A stretch of 64,000 nt of DNA from Candidatus Brocadiaceae bacterium S225 (GCA_007859995.1 SMSL01000013.1:1-64000), one strand, 5' to 3'; numbered from the stretch's first letter, positions 7,615-16,675 are shown. Notes: generated from the sequence alone by a model not told the origin. Translations and numbers: made by a program.

Positions 7615-8654
7615 TTTTTCCTTTTCTTATTTTCTGTTAGGGGTGAAGCAAGTTTTTTTACTGCTTTATCAAAATCCGATTCCATCAATTTGTCCTGAAC
7701 GATGCGGTATTTCTCAAATTCACTTTCGGCAAGTGATAATGCCACTTCGTGCGAAACTTTTCCTTGATGTTTGAGAATAGATTCTTCATTAAATTGTAAA
7801 AAGGCATCTAATTTTATTGCCCAATCTTTCATATCCATTACTACGCCTTTCATAGCTTGGCTTTCTGCATAATCCAGATACATGGTTACAATTCTGTTTA
7901 AGCCGTCTAATTCTTTTCCGTTCAGATAGTTTTTTGCAATACCAACATCTGTTTTTCTGATGTTACCCTTTGGTGCATTCTTCCAAGTTGTTAAACCCAT
8001 ATTTTCTTTTGTACTGCCAACCCTTGCTGCAATAATTTCGGCTGCTGTTTGCCCGGTTATTGCCCAATGCAGTTTATTTTGAACTGTTGCAAAAAAATCT
8101 TTTGTGGCTTGTGTGTCCACATTATAGTCGGCACTGCATTGTGTGTAAATGTCGGTTATTTTTTGATAGAAACGTCTTTCGCTGCTTCTTATATCTCTGA
8201 TACGGGCAAGCTGTTCATCAAAATAATCTTTACCGAAAATGTTGTTCGGATTTTTGAGCCGTTCATCATCCATTGAGAACCCTTTGATGATGTATTCCTT
8301 TAGCCGTTCAGTAGCCCAGATACGAAATGCTGTCGCCTGACTGCTGTTGACACGGTAGCCAACCGAAATTATTGCATCAAGGTTGTAAAACAGGGTAGAA
8401 TAGTTTTTGCCATCAGCGGCAGTATGTTCCAAAATGGAACTAACTGAATCTTCTTTTAATTCTTCCGATTCAAAAATATTTTTCAGGTGCTTCGTAACTG
8501 CCGGACGCTGCACTCCGAACAGCTCTGCTATTTTTTGCTGTGTAAGCCAAATTGTTTCATTTTGCAAGTATATCTCTACTTTTACTCCTCCACTGGGTGT
8601 GGTGTAGAGCAAGATTTCATTAAAGCCATTTTGTTCAGGTTTCTTGTTTTTCAT
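7611..8654 (-). CDS. RhuM family protein in the RM operon
   Basis: Members of the RhuM/virulence-protein family share the conserved core seen here: WLTQQKIAELFGVQRPAVTKHL near the N-terminus (a winged-helix/KilA-N-like DNA-binding look), then FYNLDAIISVGYRVNSSQATAFRIWATERLKEYI. Such genes are often found inserted between hsd genes, and their biochemical role is unsettled. I prefer the ATG at 8654, just behind AAGAAGG, over the upstream GTG at 8699. The upstream codons lie in a degraded hsdS fragment and a low-complexity 'RIRNYELR' stretch. The gene overlaps hsdM by 4 bp, so the two are translationally coupled. Confidence 0.85.
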   Translation of the reverse strand: MKNKKPEQNGFNEILLYTTPSGGVKVEIYLQNETIWLTQQKIAELFGVQRPAVTKHLKNIFESEELKEDSVSSILEHTAADGKNYSTLFYNLDAIISVGYRVNSSQATAFRIWATERLKEYIIKGFSMDDERLKNPNNIFGKDYFDEQLARIRDIRSSERRFYQKITDIYTQCSADYNVDTQATKDFFATVQNKLHWAITGQTAAEIIAARVGSTKENMGLTTWKNAPKGNIRKTDVGIAKNYLNGKELDGLNRIVTMYLDYAESQAMKGVVMDMKDWAIKLDAFLQFNEESILKHQGKVSHEVALSLAESEFEKYRIVQDKLMESDFDKAVKKLASPLTENKKRKK

Positions 8655-8696
8655 CCTTCTTAATTCGTAATTTCTAATTCGCAATTGATTAATTTC

Positions 8697-8929
8697 CACT
8701 CAAACGCCTTCTTCAATATACTCTGCCTTAATGATTCGACTTGCTGCAAACTTTGGCGGTAGACTTTTAATTGCTGCTTTGCAGTGGTTTGCTGTATTCA
8801 TCAGCCATTTTTAAAAAGAGCAAGTAGGTAAGTTGCTCTAAATAATCTCCGTAGCCCACACCTACATCATGCAGGGGATTACAGAAACTTCATACTTTGC
8901 TTACTATACCGGATGTGTTGTTGCTCATA
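8697..8929 (-). pseudogene. Collapsed hsdM'-'hsdS remnant
   Basis: Positions 8795-8929 are a near copy of the first ~45 codons of hsdM (7484-7614), with a stop replacing Trp13 (TGA for TGG) and scattered substitutions. They are followed without a gap, in another frame, by an hsdS end: TTAKQQLKVYRQSL joined to QQVESLRQSILKKAFE (8697-8790). In the intact hsdS the first motif lies mid-gene and the second at the C-terminus. The scar is therefore what a deletion through an hsdM-hsdS pair would leave, with recombination between the two HsdS spacer repeats. It separates the DUF262 gene from RhuM. Confidence 0.75.
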
Positions 8930-8943
8930 TGAATTATTCTCGC

Positions 8944-11076
8944 TTATTTCTCAAATCGTTTTAAAATAAATTCTGCTACTTCTTCAATACCAACTTCTTG
9001 TGAGGAATTTCCACTTCTTACATAAAATCTTTGAGACTTATTTCCATTTGAATCACTTATCGTAGTATATAATGGCTTTAATCCTGGGATTATTTCTACC
9101 AAACACAATTCCTTATCATCTACTTCCGGGAAAGAAATTTTAAGATTATTAGTTGAAAATTCAACACCATATTCCTTATTCAAAAGATTTCTTAAATGAA
9201 TTTCAAATTTATCCTTATCGCCATTATTCAAGGTCGCATAATCATGGTGTAATCCTTCAATTTCACCTTCGTCTGTCACCCCTATTATCAATGTTCCGCC
9301 TTCGCCATTACTAAAGCCTGCAACGGTTTTCAGAACAACTTCTTCCAGTTTTTTATTAACCTGGTTTGTTTTTAAGTCCCAGCGAAGTGTCGTTTTAAGT
9401 TCAAGGCTTGAATTTTCTCCCTGATTTATCAATTCTTCTACATTCATAGAAAGCGGTTCTTCTAATGTAGTAGTAATATTATTTAAATATTCGTTGAATT
9501 GGCTTGCCAATAATTTTCTCCTGGTTTGTAGAAACTGTTCATAGTTTTCTAATTCCCATAAACGGTTATCTGTAGGTATTGATTGCAATTCAAGAGCATT
9601 TGGGAAGTTCAATTGAACCTCTGACAAATAGGCTTTGGCTTCCTTGTTAGATTTTGTTCTGTTAGCGGTCTTTGTTAGTATCGCTCGGTTTGTTATCTCT
9701 TGGGCAAGTGAATATTTGTGCCTGTTCTCCCAACCATAACCATTCTTTTTAAGGATTGAAAAAGGAAATATATGATCCCATTCAAGTGAGTATTTTTTAC
9801 CCATATTCTTTCGAAGGCACAATCCGGTTGTAAGGCATTTGGCGTTTTTGCTTTTCAGATACCAATTCATCAAAGCCCAGAGAGGATGTTGCACCCCCAC
9901 ACCAATAAATTCATCAGAATGTATTTCAAGACGCCTTTCTGCTTCAATCAAGTTGAGTAATTTGTCAAATGGATTTTTCTCGTTTGCTATAATACTTAAA
10001 TCTTTATCCAGCTTTTGTGGAAGCTGACTGACGTATCTATTTCTTACCTGAGAATAGTAAAACCATTTTACTGCCTTCTTGATCTCAGTTTCAGACATTT
10101 TTGATTTTTCTTTACGAAATGTATAAACAATAATGGGAACCAGTGCATATACTGAATTAATTTCCTTGGTATGGTCAATATAAGCATGGCTTTTTAAAAT
10201 ATTAAAAACATAGTCCAATGTGTTGCTTTCTAATTCAAGCCAGGCTTCTTTAAGAGATTCAAGATTTTCCTGTCCATGTAATTTTTCCATTTTTGAACCC
10301 ACCTGATGAAGACAGCCTAGCAGGACATACATAAAGAAATCAAGTTTGAATACCCATCCTTCTTTCTCCAATTCGAATAGTTTGGTTTTGATTCTCTCTC
10401 TAGCATCTGGCCAGTACCCAGAAATCTGTGCCAGTGCTAATTCTGCATCGGTAAGGTTTACACCACTGGCATTTACAATATAAAAAATATCAATAGCTTC
10501 CCTGATTTCTGCTTTTACCGGAATGGTTTGTTCCAGGAATTCCTTATTCTTAATTTGTTCAATCTTGCCAATATTCTCTAAAACCAGATATTGATTTTCA
10601 TCATTAATTTCCTGTTGATCTTTTATCGCTTTAATGATTTGAAGTGCATTTGTTTCATTTTTAAGAATTCTTGTAATATCAATCCAAAAAGGATTACCGC
10701 TCATTATTGTTTTCTTATAGTATTCAAGTTCCAAAGTTACAATATTTACATACAAGCCCCTGACATCATTAATAATCTCATGCGTTTTGTAATATGGTGG
10801 TATTTCACCCTTAATTAATAAGTACAATGTGGTAATGCGCTGTTGACCGTCAAGTATCAACTTTACGGAACCTTTGTTATGGTCATAGGCATATTCACCT
10901 TTCAGTTCAGGTGGACTATTTGTCTCCCAGGTTAGCATAGTTCCTGTGGGATAATCCCTGAGCATAGAACTAATCAATTTTTTTGCATCATCTCTTTTCC
11001 AAACAAATTCTCTTTGGAAAGCAGGCACAAACAATTGGTGTTCGTCAATTTTGTCTAAAATTTGATTAATCTTCAT
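8944..11076 (-). CDS. DUF262-HNH-AlbA_2 fusion, probable defence protein
   Basis: The 710-residue protein has three modules. Residues 1-230 are DUF262 (ParB-like NTPase family) with the hallmark DGQQR at 76-80. Residues 395-530 carry an HNH nuclease of DUF1524/GmrSD type, with WDHIFP at 433-438 and NRAILTKTANRTKSNK at 463-478. Residues 545-705 form an AlbA_2/Schlafen-like domain with SSLELKTTLRW at 556-566 and FSNGEGGTLIIGVTDEGEIEG at 588-608. DUF262/DUF1524 proteins include GmrSD-type modification-dependent restriction enzymes. The added Schlafen-like end could bind RNA or act as a sensor; this is inference. It lies 12 bp after hsdS, so it is part of the restriction operon. Confidence 0.85.
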   Translation of the reverse strand: MKINQILDKIDEHQLFVPAFQREFVWKRDDAKKLISSMLRDYPTGTMLTWETNSPPELKGEYAYDHNKGSVKLILDGQQRITTLYLLIKGEIPPYYKTHEIINDVRGLYVNIVTLELEYYKKTIMSGNPFWIDITRILKNETNALQIIKAIKDQQEINDENQYLVLENIGKIEQIKNKEFLEQTIPVKAEIREAIDIFYIVNASGVNLTDAELALAQISGYWPDARERIKTKLFELEKEGWVFKLDFFMYVLLGCLHQVGSKMEKLHGQENLESLKEAWLELESNTLDYVFNILKSHAYIDHTKEINSVYALVPIIVYTFRKEKSKMSETEIKKAVKWFYYSQVRNRYVSQLPQKLDKDLSIIANEKNPFDKLLNLIEAERRLEIHSDEFIGVGVQHPLWALMNWYLKSKNAKCLTTGLCLRKNMGKKYSLEWDHIFPFSILKKNGYGWENRHKYSLAQEITNRAILTKTANRTKSNKEAKAYLSEVQLNFPNALELQSIPTDNRLWELENYEQFLQTRRKLLASQFNEYLNNITTTLEEPLSMNVEELINQGENSSLELKTTLRWDLKTNQVNKKLEEVVLKTVAGFSNGEGGTLIIGVTDEGEIEGLHHDYATLNNGDKDKFEIHLRNLLNKEYGVEFSTNNLKISFPEVDDKELCLVEIIPGLKPLYTTISDSNGNKSQRFYVRSGNSSQEVGIEEVAEFILKRFEK

Positions 11077-11088
11077 ATTGTGGCTCCT

Positions 11089-12366
11089 TTAGTTGATTAG
11101 TTTCCCCTCAAACGCCTTTTTCAATATACTCTGCCTTAATGATTCGGCTTGCAGTAAACTTTGGCTGATGGTTTCTTCTATTTTATCGCATACGGTGAGT
11201 TTGCTTTCCAAATCTTGGACGATGATTTGTTGTTCTTCGAGAGTTGGTACTGGAATAATAGCATTTGACACATCCGTTTGGTTGATGCTCGCTTGGTTTA
11301 CTGCATGTTTAGCATTCTTTGTTAATTCCTTTATCCCCTTTGAGGAAGACAAATAGTTGGTAATATATTTGGGCAAAGCCGTCTTTTTTTTAACTTGTAT
11401 TTTCATTACATTACTTTCAAACACCGTTGGTTCCTTTAATGATTTTACCAAACCACATTTGCCCAAGTGTGACATACTATTAACCCGATTAACCAAAATA
11501 TCATCAATTGATAAAAGATATTTTCTAGCTTCTTCTTCAGTTAGTCGAACTCTTTTATAATCATAATTATTTAGGATTACACCATCATAAAAACCATCAA
11601 TTCTAATGATTGGTATTCCAGAACCATATTGGGTCGAAGGCTTGTATAACCCATTTTGAGGGGTGTTGGTAAATAGTTCACCCAACTTCACCAATTTCCA
11701 CCCCTTCGGCAATTCACCTTCTTTTACATTTTTACCTGCCCGTCCGGCAGGCGGGTTGGTGAGTTTTCCTTCAAACGCCCATTTCAACAAACTTTGGCGG
11801 TAAACTTTTAATTGCTGTTGGGCGGTTTGCAGTTGTTGTTTGCCGTTTTCTAAATCGCTGAGTAGTTCTTCTATTTTTGATACGATGGCTTGTTGTTCGG
11901 GGAGTGACAAGTCAGGAATTTGAAGTTCATTTAGATTGTTTAAAGTTATACCCAAAACAGTAGTGCCACTTGAATGATTTATACATTCTCTTTCTATTGA
12001 ATTAAAAAAGTAATAGATGAATTTTGAGGTAGTTTTGAATTTAGGTTTCGCAATTTTCAAATCTTGGTTAATTGCAGTTCTAACATTTGCAATTATTGAT
12101 TTACCTGGAGAAATCCGTGTTATTATTATTACATCACCTTTTTCAGCAATATTTGAAGCGCTGTTTTGCAACCCTTTTTCAGTAATTAAATTTTGAGTTT
12201 TATCTAGGAATTCTCCTTTTACATCTTTGACAGACGCCCAGAAAATATCTCCATTCCAAAAATCAGTTTGTTTTTTACTTGGAGTCCCACCTCCCACAAA
12301 ATTAAACATATCTCCTATTCTTTTATATTTCCAACTATTTACCATATTATTTACTTCACTCATCAT
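11089..12366 (-). CDS. hsdS: Type I specificity subunit HsdS
   Basis: The 425-residue protein has two target-recognition domains (about 10-155 and 215-370), each followed by a coiled-coil spacer. The first spacer reads QQLKVYRQSLLKWAFEGKLTN and the second SLRQSILKKAFEGKLIN. It sets the DNA sequence read by the methylase and endonuclease. It overlaps the end of hsdR by 4 bp (ATGA). Just after the first spacer, seven extra residues (PPAGRAG) are encoded by a 21-bp GC-rich palindrome, and reading continues normally (KNVKEGELPKGW). The insertion lies between the two halves and is probably tolerated. Confidence 0.95.
   Translation of the reverse strand: MMSEVNNMVNSWKYKRIGDMFNFVGGGTPSKKQTDFWNGDIFWASVKDVKGEFLDKTQNLITEKGLQNSASNIAEKGDVIIITRISPGKSIIANVRTAINQDLKIAKPKFKTTSKFIYYFFNSIERECINHSSGTTVLGITLNNLNELQIPDLSLPEQQAIVSKIEELLSDLENGKQQLQTAQQQLKVYRQSLLKWAFEGKLTNPPAGRAGKNVKEGELPKGWKLVKLGELFTNTPQNGLYKPSTQYGSGIPIIRIDGFYDGVILNNYDYKRVRLTEEEARKYLLSIDDILVNRVNSMSHLGKCGLVKSLKEPTVFESNVMKIQVKKKTALPKYITNYLSSSKGIKELTKNAKHAVNQASINQTDVSNAIIPVPTLEEQQIIVQDLESKLTVCDKIEETISQSLLQAESLRQSILKKAFEGKLIN
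11735..11755 (-). repeat. GC-rich micro-palindrome in frame within hsdS
   Basis: This 21-bp unit has the arms CCCGCCTGCC and GGGCAGG (minus strand) around GGAC. It encodes PPAGRAG in hsdS and is far more GC-rich than its surroundings. The arms match the 19-bp insertion at 2773-2791. Its length keeps the frame open. Confidence 0.65.
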
Positions 12367-15137
12367 GCCGCCAATGCCTCATTCAACTCATTAATAATTT
12401 CGTCTGTCTGCTCACCAAACAATTGCCACATCTTACCCAAACCACCTTGTGCATTAAATGGGTTCAGATCAAAATCTTCTTTGTCGATATGGAAACTGTT
12501 GGTTACATACTCTTTTATCATCCGCAACCATTGCATCTGTTCTTCATTAAACTTGGTGGCTCCGGCCTGCTTTTTAAATACCCATTCCTGAAAGTTTTTG
12601 TCCACTGTTTTATCGTAAGCCGTAAGGGTGGTGTCCAATCCGCTTACTTTACGAATGAGCGAAACGATGGCTGTTAGCTCGTTTCGTGGTGAACCATTGC
12701 ATTGCTCCAATGCTTCATAAGCCCGCCACACACTTATAGGTGAATGTGTGGGTTTATCGTGTTGCAGTTTTTCCAGAACTTCTTTTATCATCGTATAAGT
12801 GAGTTCACGCCTGCGGAATGGTTGGTTGTAGAAAATCTGCAAGGCTGTCAGTTCATCTTTGTTCAGTTGCATCCATTCGGTAAAACCGGTTACCAATTCA
12901 GTCGCCTTCTCTTTGTTGTCTTTATCCCATCCTACCTTGGTTACTTCATCGGGGTTGGCAAAGTCGATTCGTTGTTCATGTGTTCTGCGAACATTTTCAA
13001 TATATTCGTTCAGTTCTCCGGTAAATACTTTGGCGGCTTCATTCTGTAATTTTTCAGTTTCAACTTTTATCCCTGCTTCAATCTCAACCGGAGCTGCGCC
13101 CTCTTTTTCGCTCTTAACCCTGGTTTCTATTTCTTCCAGCACATCAGGATTAAAAGCGTTCAGCAACTCTTTCACCACCTGTGAAACACTTTTGCCATCT
13201 GCTTTTTCAGCAAATTGTTTTTTCTCTTTTTCTGATATCTGTTTGTCCAGCCGAGTCAGGCGGTTTGCTAATGAGGTGAACAGTTCTTCTTCTCTAGCGC
13301 CTACGGCAACCGCCTGCAACAAATCTTTTAGCGGAACCCCAGGCTTTTTCTCCAATGGACGGCTGTCGGTTTTCAGGCTTTTGGTTACGCCAATGGCGTC
13401 TATAATCACAAAATGGTCTTTGGTATATTGAGCCGTAGGGGTAACTTTCCTCAAGGTATCCAAATCAATGGTTCGAGTACCACGACCCTTCATCTGCTCA
13501 AAATAGTTCTTACTCTTTACGTCTCGCATAAAGAGCAAACATTCTAAAGGTTTTACATCCGTTCCCGTAGCAATCATATCCACCGTTACGGCAATGCGTG
13601 GGTGATAATCGTTTCTGAATTGGGACAAAACTGATTTGGGGTCTTCATCAGTTTTATAAGTTATTTTTTTGCAGAATTTGTTTTCTTCGGCAAATTCTTC
13701 TCTGACGATGTCAATGATGTCGTTACAGTGGCTGTCGGTTTTAGCGAAAATCAAGGTTTTAGGAACTTCAAAGTTACCGTTTTTATCGTAGCGTTCTTTG
13801 AAAATGCCTGGCAAATGTTCTTTGAATGTGCGGATGATGATCCTGATCTGATTGGGATTAACGACATCTTTATCCAATTGTTGTTTCGAATAATTCTCGT
13901 CTTCGTCCTGCAATTCCATCCGTTTCTTGCGACTTAAGCGTTCACGGTGTTCAATGTATTCACCTTTCCAAAGTGTTGCCCCTTTTTGAGTGACTTTGGT
14001 ATCAATGATAAATACTTCGTAACCAACATTAACGCCATCGGCAACCGCCATTTCATGCGAATATTCGCTTACCAGATTCTGGTCGAAGTAACCTATAGTC
14101 CGTTTATCGGGTGTGGCAGTTAAACCAATTTCAAATGCATCGTAGTATTCCAACACCTGTTTCCAGAGATTGTAAATGCTGCGGTGGCATTCATCAATCA
14201 CAATGAAATCGAAAAACTCAATGGGCATCTTCACATCGTATTCAATCGGTGGAATCTCTTTGGGTTGCCATTTACGTTCGTTTGGATTTTCTTCTTCAGC
14301 GCTCTCTTCTAATTCTGTTCCTTTTAAAATAGAATAAAGACGTTGAATGGTGCTAATGCAAACCTGGCTGTCGGTAGCGACATTGCTTGATTTTAAACGC
14401 TGAACGCTGTATAGCTCAGTGAATTTCCGGTTGTCGTCATTCGGCACAAATGACATAAATTCCTGTTCGGCTTGTTCTCCCAGGTTTTTTGTATCCACTA
14501 AGAACAGCACACGCTTTGCTTTGGCATATTTCAGCAAACGATATACGGAAGTGATAGCAGTAAACGTTTTTCCCGAACCGGTTGCCATTTGAATCAATGC
14601 TTTTGGCCGATCTTCTTTAAAAGAAGATTCTAACTTATTAATGGCTTTTATCTGGCATTCACGCAAACCGTCTGTTTGTAATGCAGGTAGATCGAATAGT
14701 CTTGTTCGAAGAGACTTATCTCTTTTTGCCCAATCTTTCAAGGTTTCAGGTCGGTGAAAACTGAAAACCTCCCTTGCCCTTGGTTTCGGATCGGTAAAGT
14801 CGGTAAAACGTGTTACTTCGCCGGTACTGATATATACAAAAGGCAAAGGTTCATTTTTGAGATGTTTGAGCCTGGCTTTTGCATAATCTTCGCCTTGTTC
14901 TTCGTGAACGTTCATCCGATGTCCTTCATCTTCACGCTTTGCTTCAATCACTCCGCAAGGTTTGCCTTCGACAAACAAAACATAGTCTGCAGGTCCAACG
15001 TCAGTCAGATATTCTTTAACAGCAACGCCAATTCCGGCATTCAGATTTACCTGTTTTATACTCTGAATAACCCAGCCGCATACAGTCAACTGTTTATCAA
15101 TGCTGTCTCTTGCTATCTGTTCCGGATTTTGATTCAT
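12363..15137 (-). CDS. hsdR: Type I restriction endonuclease subunit HsdR
   Basis: The 924-residue protein has an N-terminal PD-(D/E)xK nuclease (D51 in PADYVLF; E65-A-K67 in GVIEAKRED). An SF2 translocase follows, with Walker A ATGSGKT at 185-191, DECH at 315-318, TATP at 340-343 and a C-terminal helicase half containing FEQMKGRGTRTID. A helical C-terminal region contacts the methylase. It uses ATP to translocate DNA and cleave unmethylated DNA at a distance. It is the first gene of the operon, and its stop overlaps the hsdS start by 4 bp. All motifs are intact, so restriction should be active. Confidence 0.96.
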   Translation of the reverse strand: MNQNPEQIARDSIDKQLTVCGWVIQSIKQVNLNAGIGVAVKEYLTDVGPADYVLFVEGKPCGVIEAKREDEGHRMNVHEEQGEDYAKARLKHLKNEPLPFVYISTGEVTRFTDFTDPKPRAREVFSFHRPETLKDWAKRDKSLRTRLFDLPALQTDGLRECQIKAINKLESSFKEDRPKALIQMATGSGKTFTAITSVYRLLKYAKAKRVLFLVDTKNLGEQAEQEFMSFVPNDDNRKFTELYSVQRLKSSNVATDSQVCISTIQRLYSILKGTELEESAEEENPNERKWQPKEIPPIEYDVKMPIEFFDFIVIDECHRSIYNLWKQVLEYYDAFEIGLTATPDKRTIGYFDQNLVSEYSHEMAVADGVNVGYEVFIIDTKVTQKGATLWKGEYIEHRERLSRKKRMELQDEDENYSKQQLDKDVVNPNQIRIIIRTFKEHLPGIFKERYDKNGNFEVPKTLIFAKTDSHCNDIIDIVREEFAEENKFCKKITYKTDEDPKSVLSQFRNDYHPRIAVTVDMIATGTDVKPLECLLFMRDVKSKNYFEQMKGRGTRTIDLDTLRKVTPTAQYTKDHFVIIDAIGVTKSLKTDSRPLEKKPGVPLKDLLQAVAVGAREEELFTSLANRLTRLDKQISEKEKKQFAEKADGKSVSQVVKELLNAFNPDVLEEIETRVKSEKEGAAPVEIEAGIKVETEKLQNEAAKVFTGELNEYIENVRRTHEQRIDFANPDEVTKVGWDKDNKEKATELVTGFTEWMQLNKDELTALQIFYNQPFRRRELTYTMIKEVLEKLQHDKPTHSPISVWRAYEALEQCNGSPRNELTAIVSLIRKVSGLDTTLTAYDKTVDKNFQEWVFKKQAGATKFNEEQMQWLRMIKEYVTNSFHIDKEDFDLNPFNAQGGLGKMWQLFGEQTDEIINELNEALAA

Positions 15138-15273
15138 ATCTTTCTTTTTAATATTCTATTCTTGTCTCACATCGGAAACGGAATCCATGCGTCTGTTTTT
15201 TACCTGTAATATTTTCTTCTACCGTGTTGGATAGTTACGAATTCTATAGTATCTCCTGATTGTTTCAAGTGTT

Positions 15274-15416
15274 TTATTTACGGTCACTTGGGTGTTTGTG
15301 TCTGAGCGGGTTGCAGAGTTTCTGGATTCGTGAAGTTGTATTGAGGACATCTCCCTGATAGTAGATTTCTTTCTTGAGTTCCCCGATCTGAGCAGTGATT
15401 ACCTCTCCGGCGCGGG
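15274..15416 (-). pseudogene. Truncated C-terminus of a class III adenylate cyclase
   Basis: One minus-strand frame reads RAGEVITAQIGELKKEIYYQ, then GDVLNTTSRIQKLCNP, and ends at a stop (15274-15276). This is the conserved end of class III nucleotide cyclases (GxVxxGxIG...KREIxYxGDVLNTAARIQ). Homology stops exactly where the dispersed repeat begins (15417), so the repeat or a deletion at it removed the rest. About 47 residues remain and no start is available. Confidence 0.65.
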
Positions 15417-15537
15417 CAATGTCATTGAATTAAGGGATTTAATTTTCAAACGCGCAAAACAAATCTTCTTTTTGGGAGTGCAGTGACCGTGTCACTGCTT
15501 TAAAACGCATCATCACGGATGATGCACTCCATATTTT
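15417..15537 (+). repeat. Dispersed two-hairpin repeat, copy B
   Basis: This partner of 2673-2811 shares the CAATGTCATTGAATTAAG start, the GGAGTGCAGT middle and the GATGATGCACTCCATA end. The stems here are perfect: GCAGTGAC-CGT-GTCACTGC (15480-15498) and GCATCATC-ACG-GATGATGC (15507-15525). It lies between the cyclase relic and the 3' end of the sulfotransferase gene, where it may also act as a terminator. Confidence 0.7.
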
Positions 15538-15582
15538 AAACTTCGTATTTACAACAATTCAGAAAGGGTGCATTCCCATTCA

Positions 15583-16278
15583 TTAAGACAATGACAAGAA
15601 CTTGTTAATCTGCTGATCCGAAGGCTGCTTGTTAAAGGTTCCAAGCATACTCTCCAGACTCTTCATATCTTCTTGCGGTGATACCTTGCCGGATTTCCAC
15701 GCATCAAAATCAACATTCAATATATTCTCAATATTTGTATTGTTTACAAAATAATTCAGGTGATCCAGGTAGTTATCAACAACGATTTCAGCCTCACCCT
15801 CAGTACAACTATGACGCCTGGCCAGACTCTTTATAATATCCTGCTCATTTCTCCTGACAACGAGATAGATCAGCCCTCCGCATTCCTCAAAGACAGGATT
15901 GGCCAATGGCATCATGCGAGTCATCCTTGGATCTTTTACCGCCCATATATCATGAGTCGCCACTTCTCTCTTCATAATTTGCTTGAGCCAATCCTGATAT
16001 CCAACTCTGAGCCGGGAGAACTTATCCTCCTTCATAATAGACTCAAGATAATCCGTGGGAACCGGCTGCCACCATTTGATATTAAGCTGATCCATGAAGC
16101 AGTCATTTAACCTGACAATCTTACTATGCTCAAAAAAGCCCTTGGGATTGTCCGCACCAGGTTGTATCAGATCCGTCCCCAAATGCACACCAAACAACTC
16201 CAGCAAACCAGTAACCGCTGATGTACCGGAACGGTGACAGCCCAGTACTATAATTCCTTTTTTTTGTGAAGAGCTCAT
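15583..16278 (-). CDS. Sulfotransferase family protein
   Basis: The 231-residue protein begins with the PAPS-binding P-loop-like motif IVLGCHRSGTSAVTGLLELFG (about 10-30), typical of the sulfotransferase superfamily. A second conserved stretch is AVKDPRMTRMMPLANPVF, and VVRRNEQDIIKSLARRH corresponds to the 3'-phosphate-binding R...S region. Members transfer sulfate from PAPS to sugars, proteins or lipids. The gene is divergent from the glycosyltransferase row, so sulfation of a surface glycan is a fair guess. The family also contains proteins without proven sulfotransferase activity. Confidence 0.82.
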   Translation of the reverse strand: MSSSQKKGIIVLGCHRSGTSAVTGLLELFGVHLGTDLIQPGADNPKGFFEHSKIVRLNDCFMDQLNIKWWQPVPTDYLESIMKEDKFSRLRVGYQDWLKQIMKREVATHDIWAVKDPRMTRMMPLANPVFEECGGLIYLVVRRNEQDIIKSLARRHSCTEGEAEIVVDNYLDHLNYFVNNTNIENILNVDFDAWKSGKVSPQEDMKSLESMLGTFNKQPSDQQINKFLSLS

Positions 16279-16675
16279 AGAATATACATTTTAGAATAAA
16301 TTCTTAATAACCATGGATTATAAACATACAATATTAAAACAGAGAATTTTTGTAGCTGTGAACCGATACAAATTTAACTCTGAAACTGACTAAATGTTAT
16401 ACAGTAATATAGCAATGTTAACAAAGAGGAAATTGTTCATTGTACCTCAGTTTTGCCATATACACATAAGCATCCAATATACAACAACTTAACACGCTAT
16501 GTTTTATTTGTGGAAGTTTTATTTAATAAACAAATTTTGGCATGAATTTGGCTACTTACCTTGTAGGATCATAAAACCACTACATCATTAAACTAACGCT
16601 AAATATTCATTAACAGTAGTTTTTTTGAATTTAAATTTCAAAATAAAGAGATACTTTTGAGAGAAGTAATAACAA
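16279..16675. other. Divergent intergenic region before the glycosyltransferase row
   Basis: This AT-rich stretch of about 400 bp separates the sulfotransferase gene from the first glycosyltransferase gene. No frame in it is convincing. It must carry both divergent promoters, and one sigma-54-like candidate at 16538-16552 is listed separately. Confidence 0.5.
16538..16552 (+). promoter_or_regulatory. Weak sigma-54 promoter candidate
   Basis: TGGCATGAATTTGGC has a good -24 element and the right GG-to-GC spacing, but TGGC replaces TTGC at -12. It lies about 124 bp before the first glycosyltransferase start. If real, it would join the glycosylation row to the flagellar regulon. Confidence 0.3.

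Noticed and set aside
12859-13431. 190-codon plus-strand frame
   Set aside because: Antisense to hsdR, whose motifs are continuous; Ser/Phe-rich shadow.
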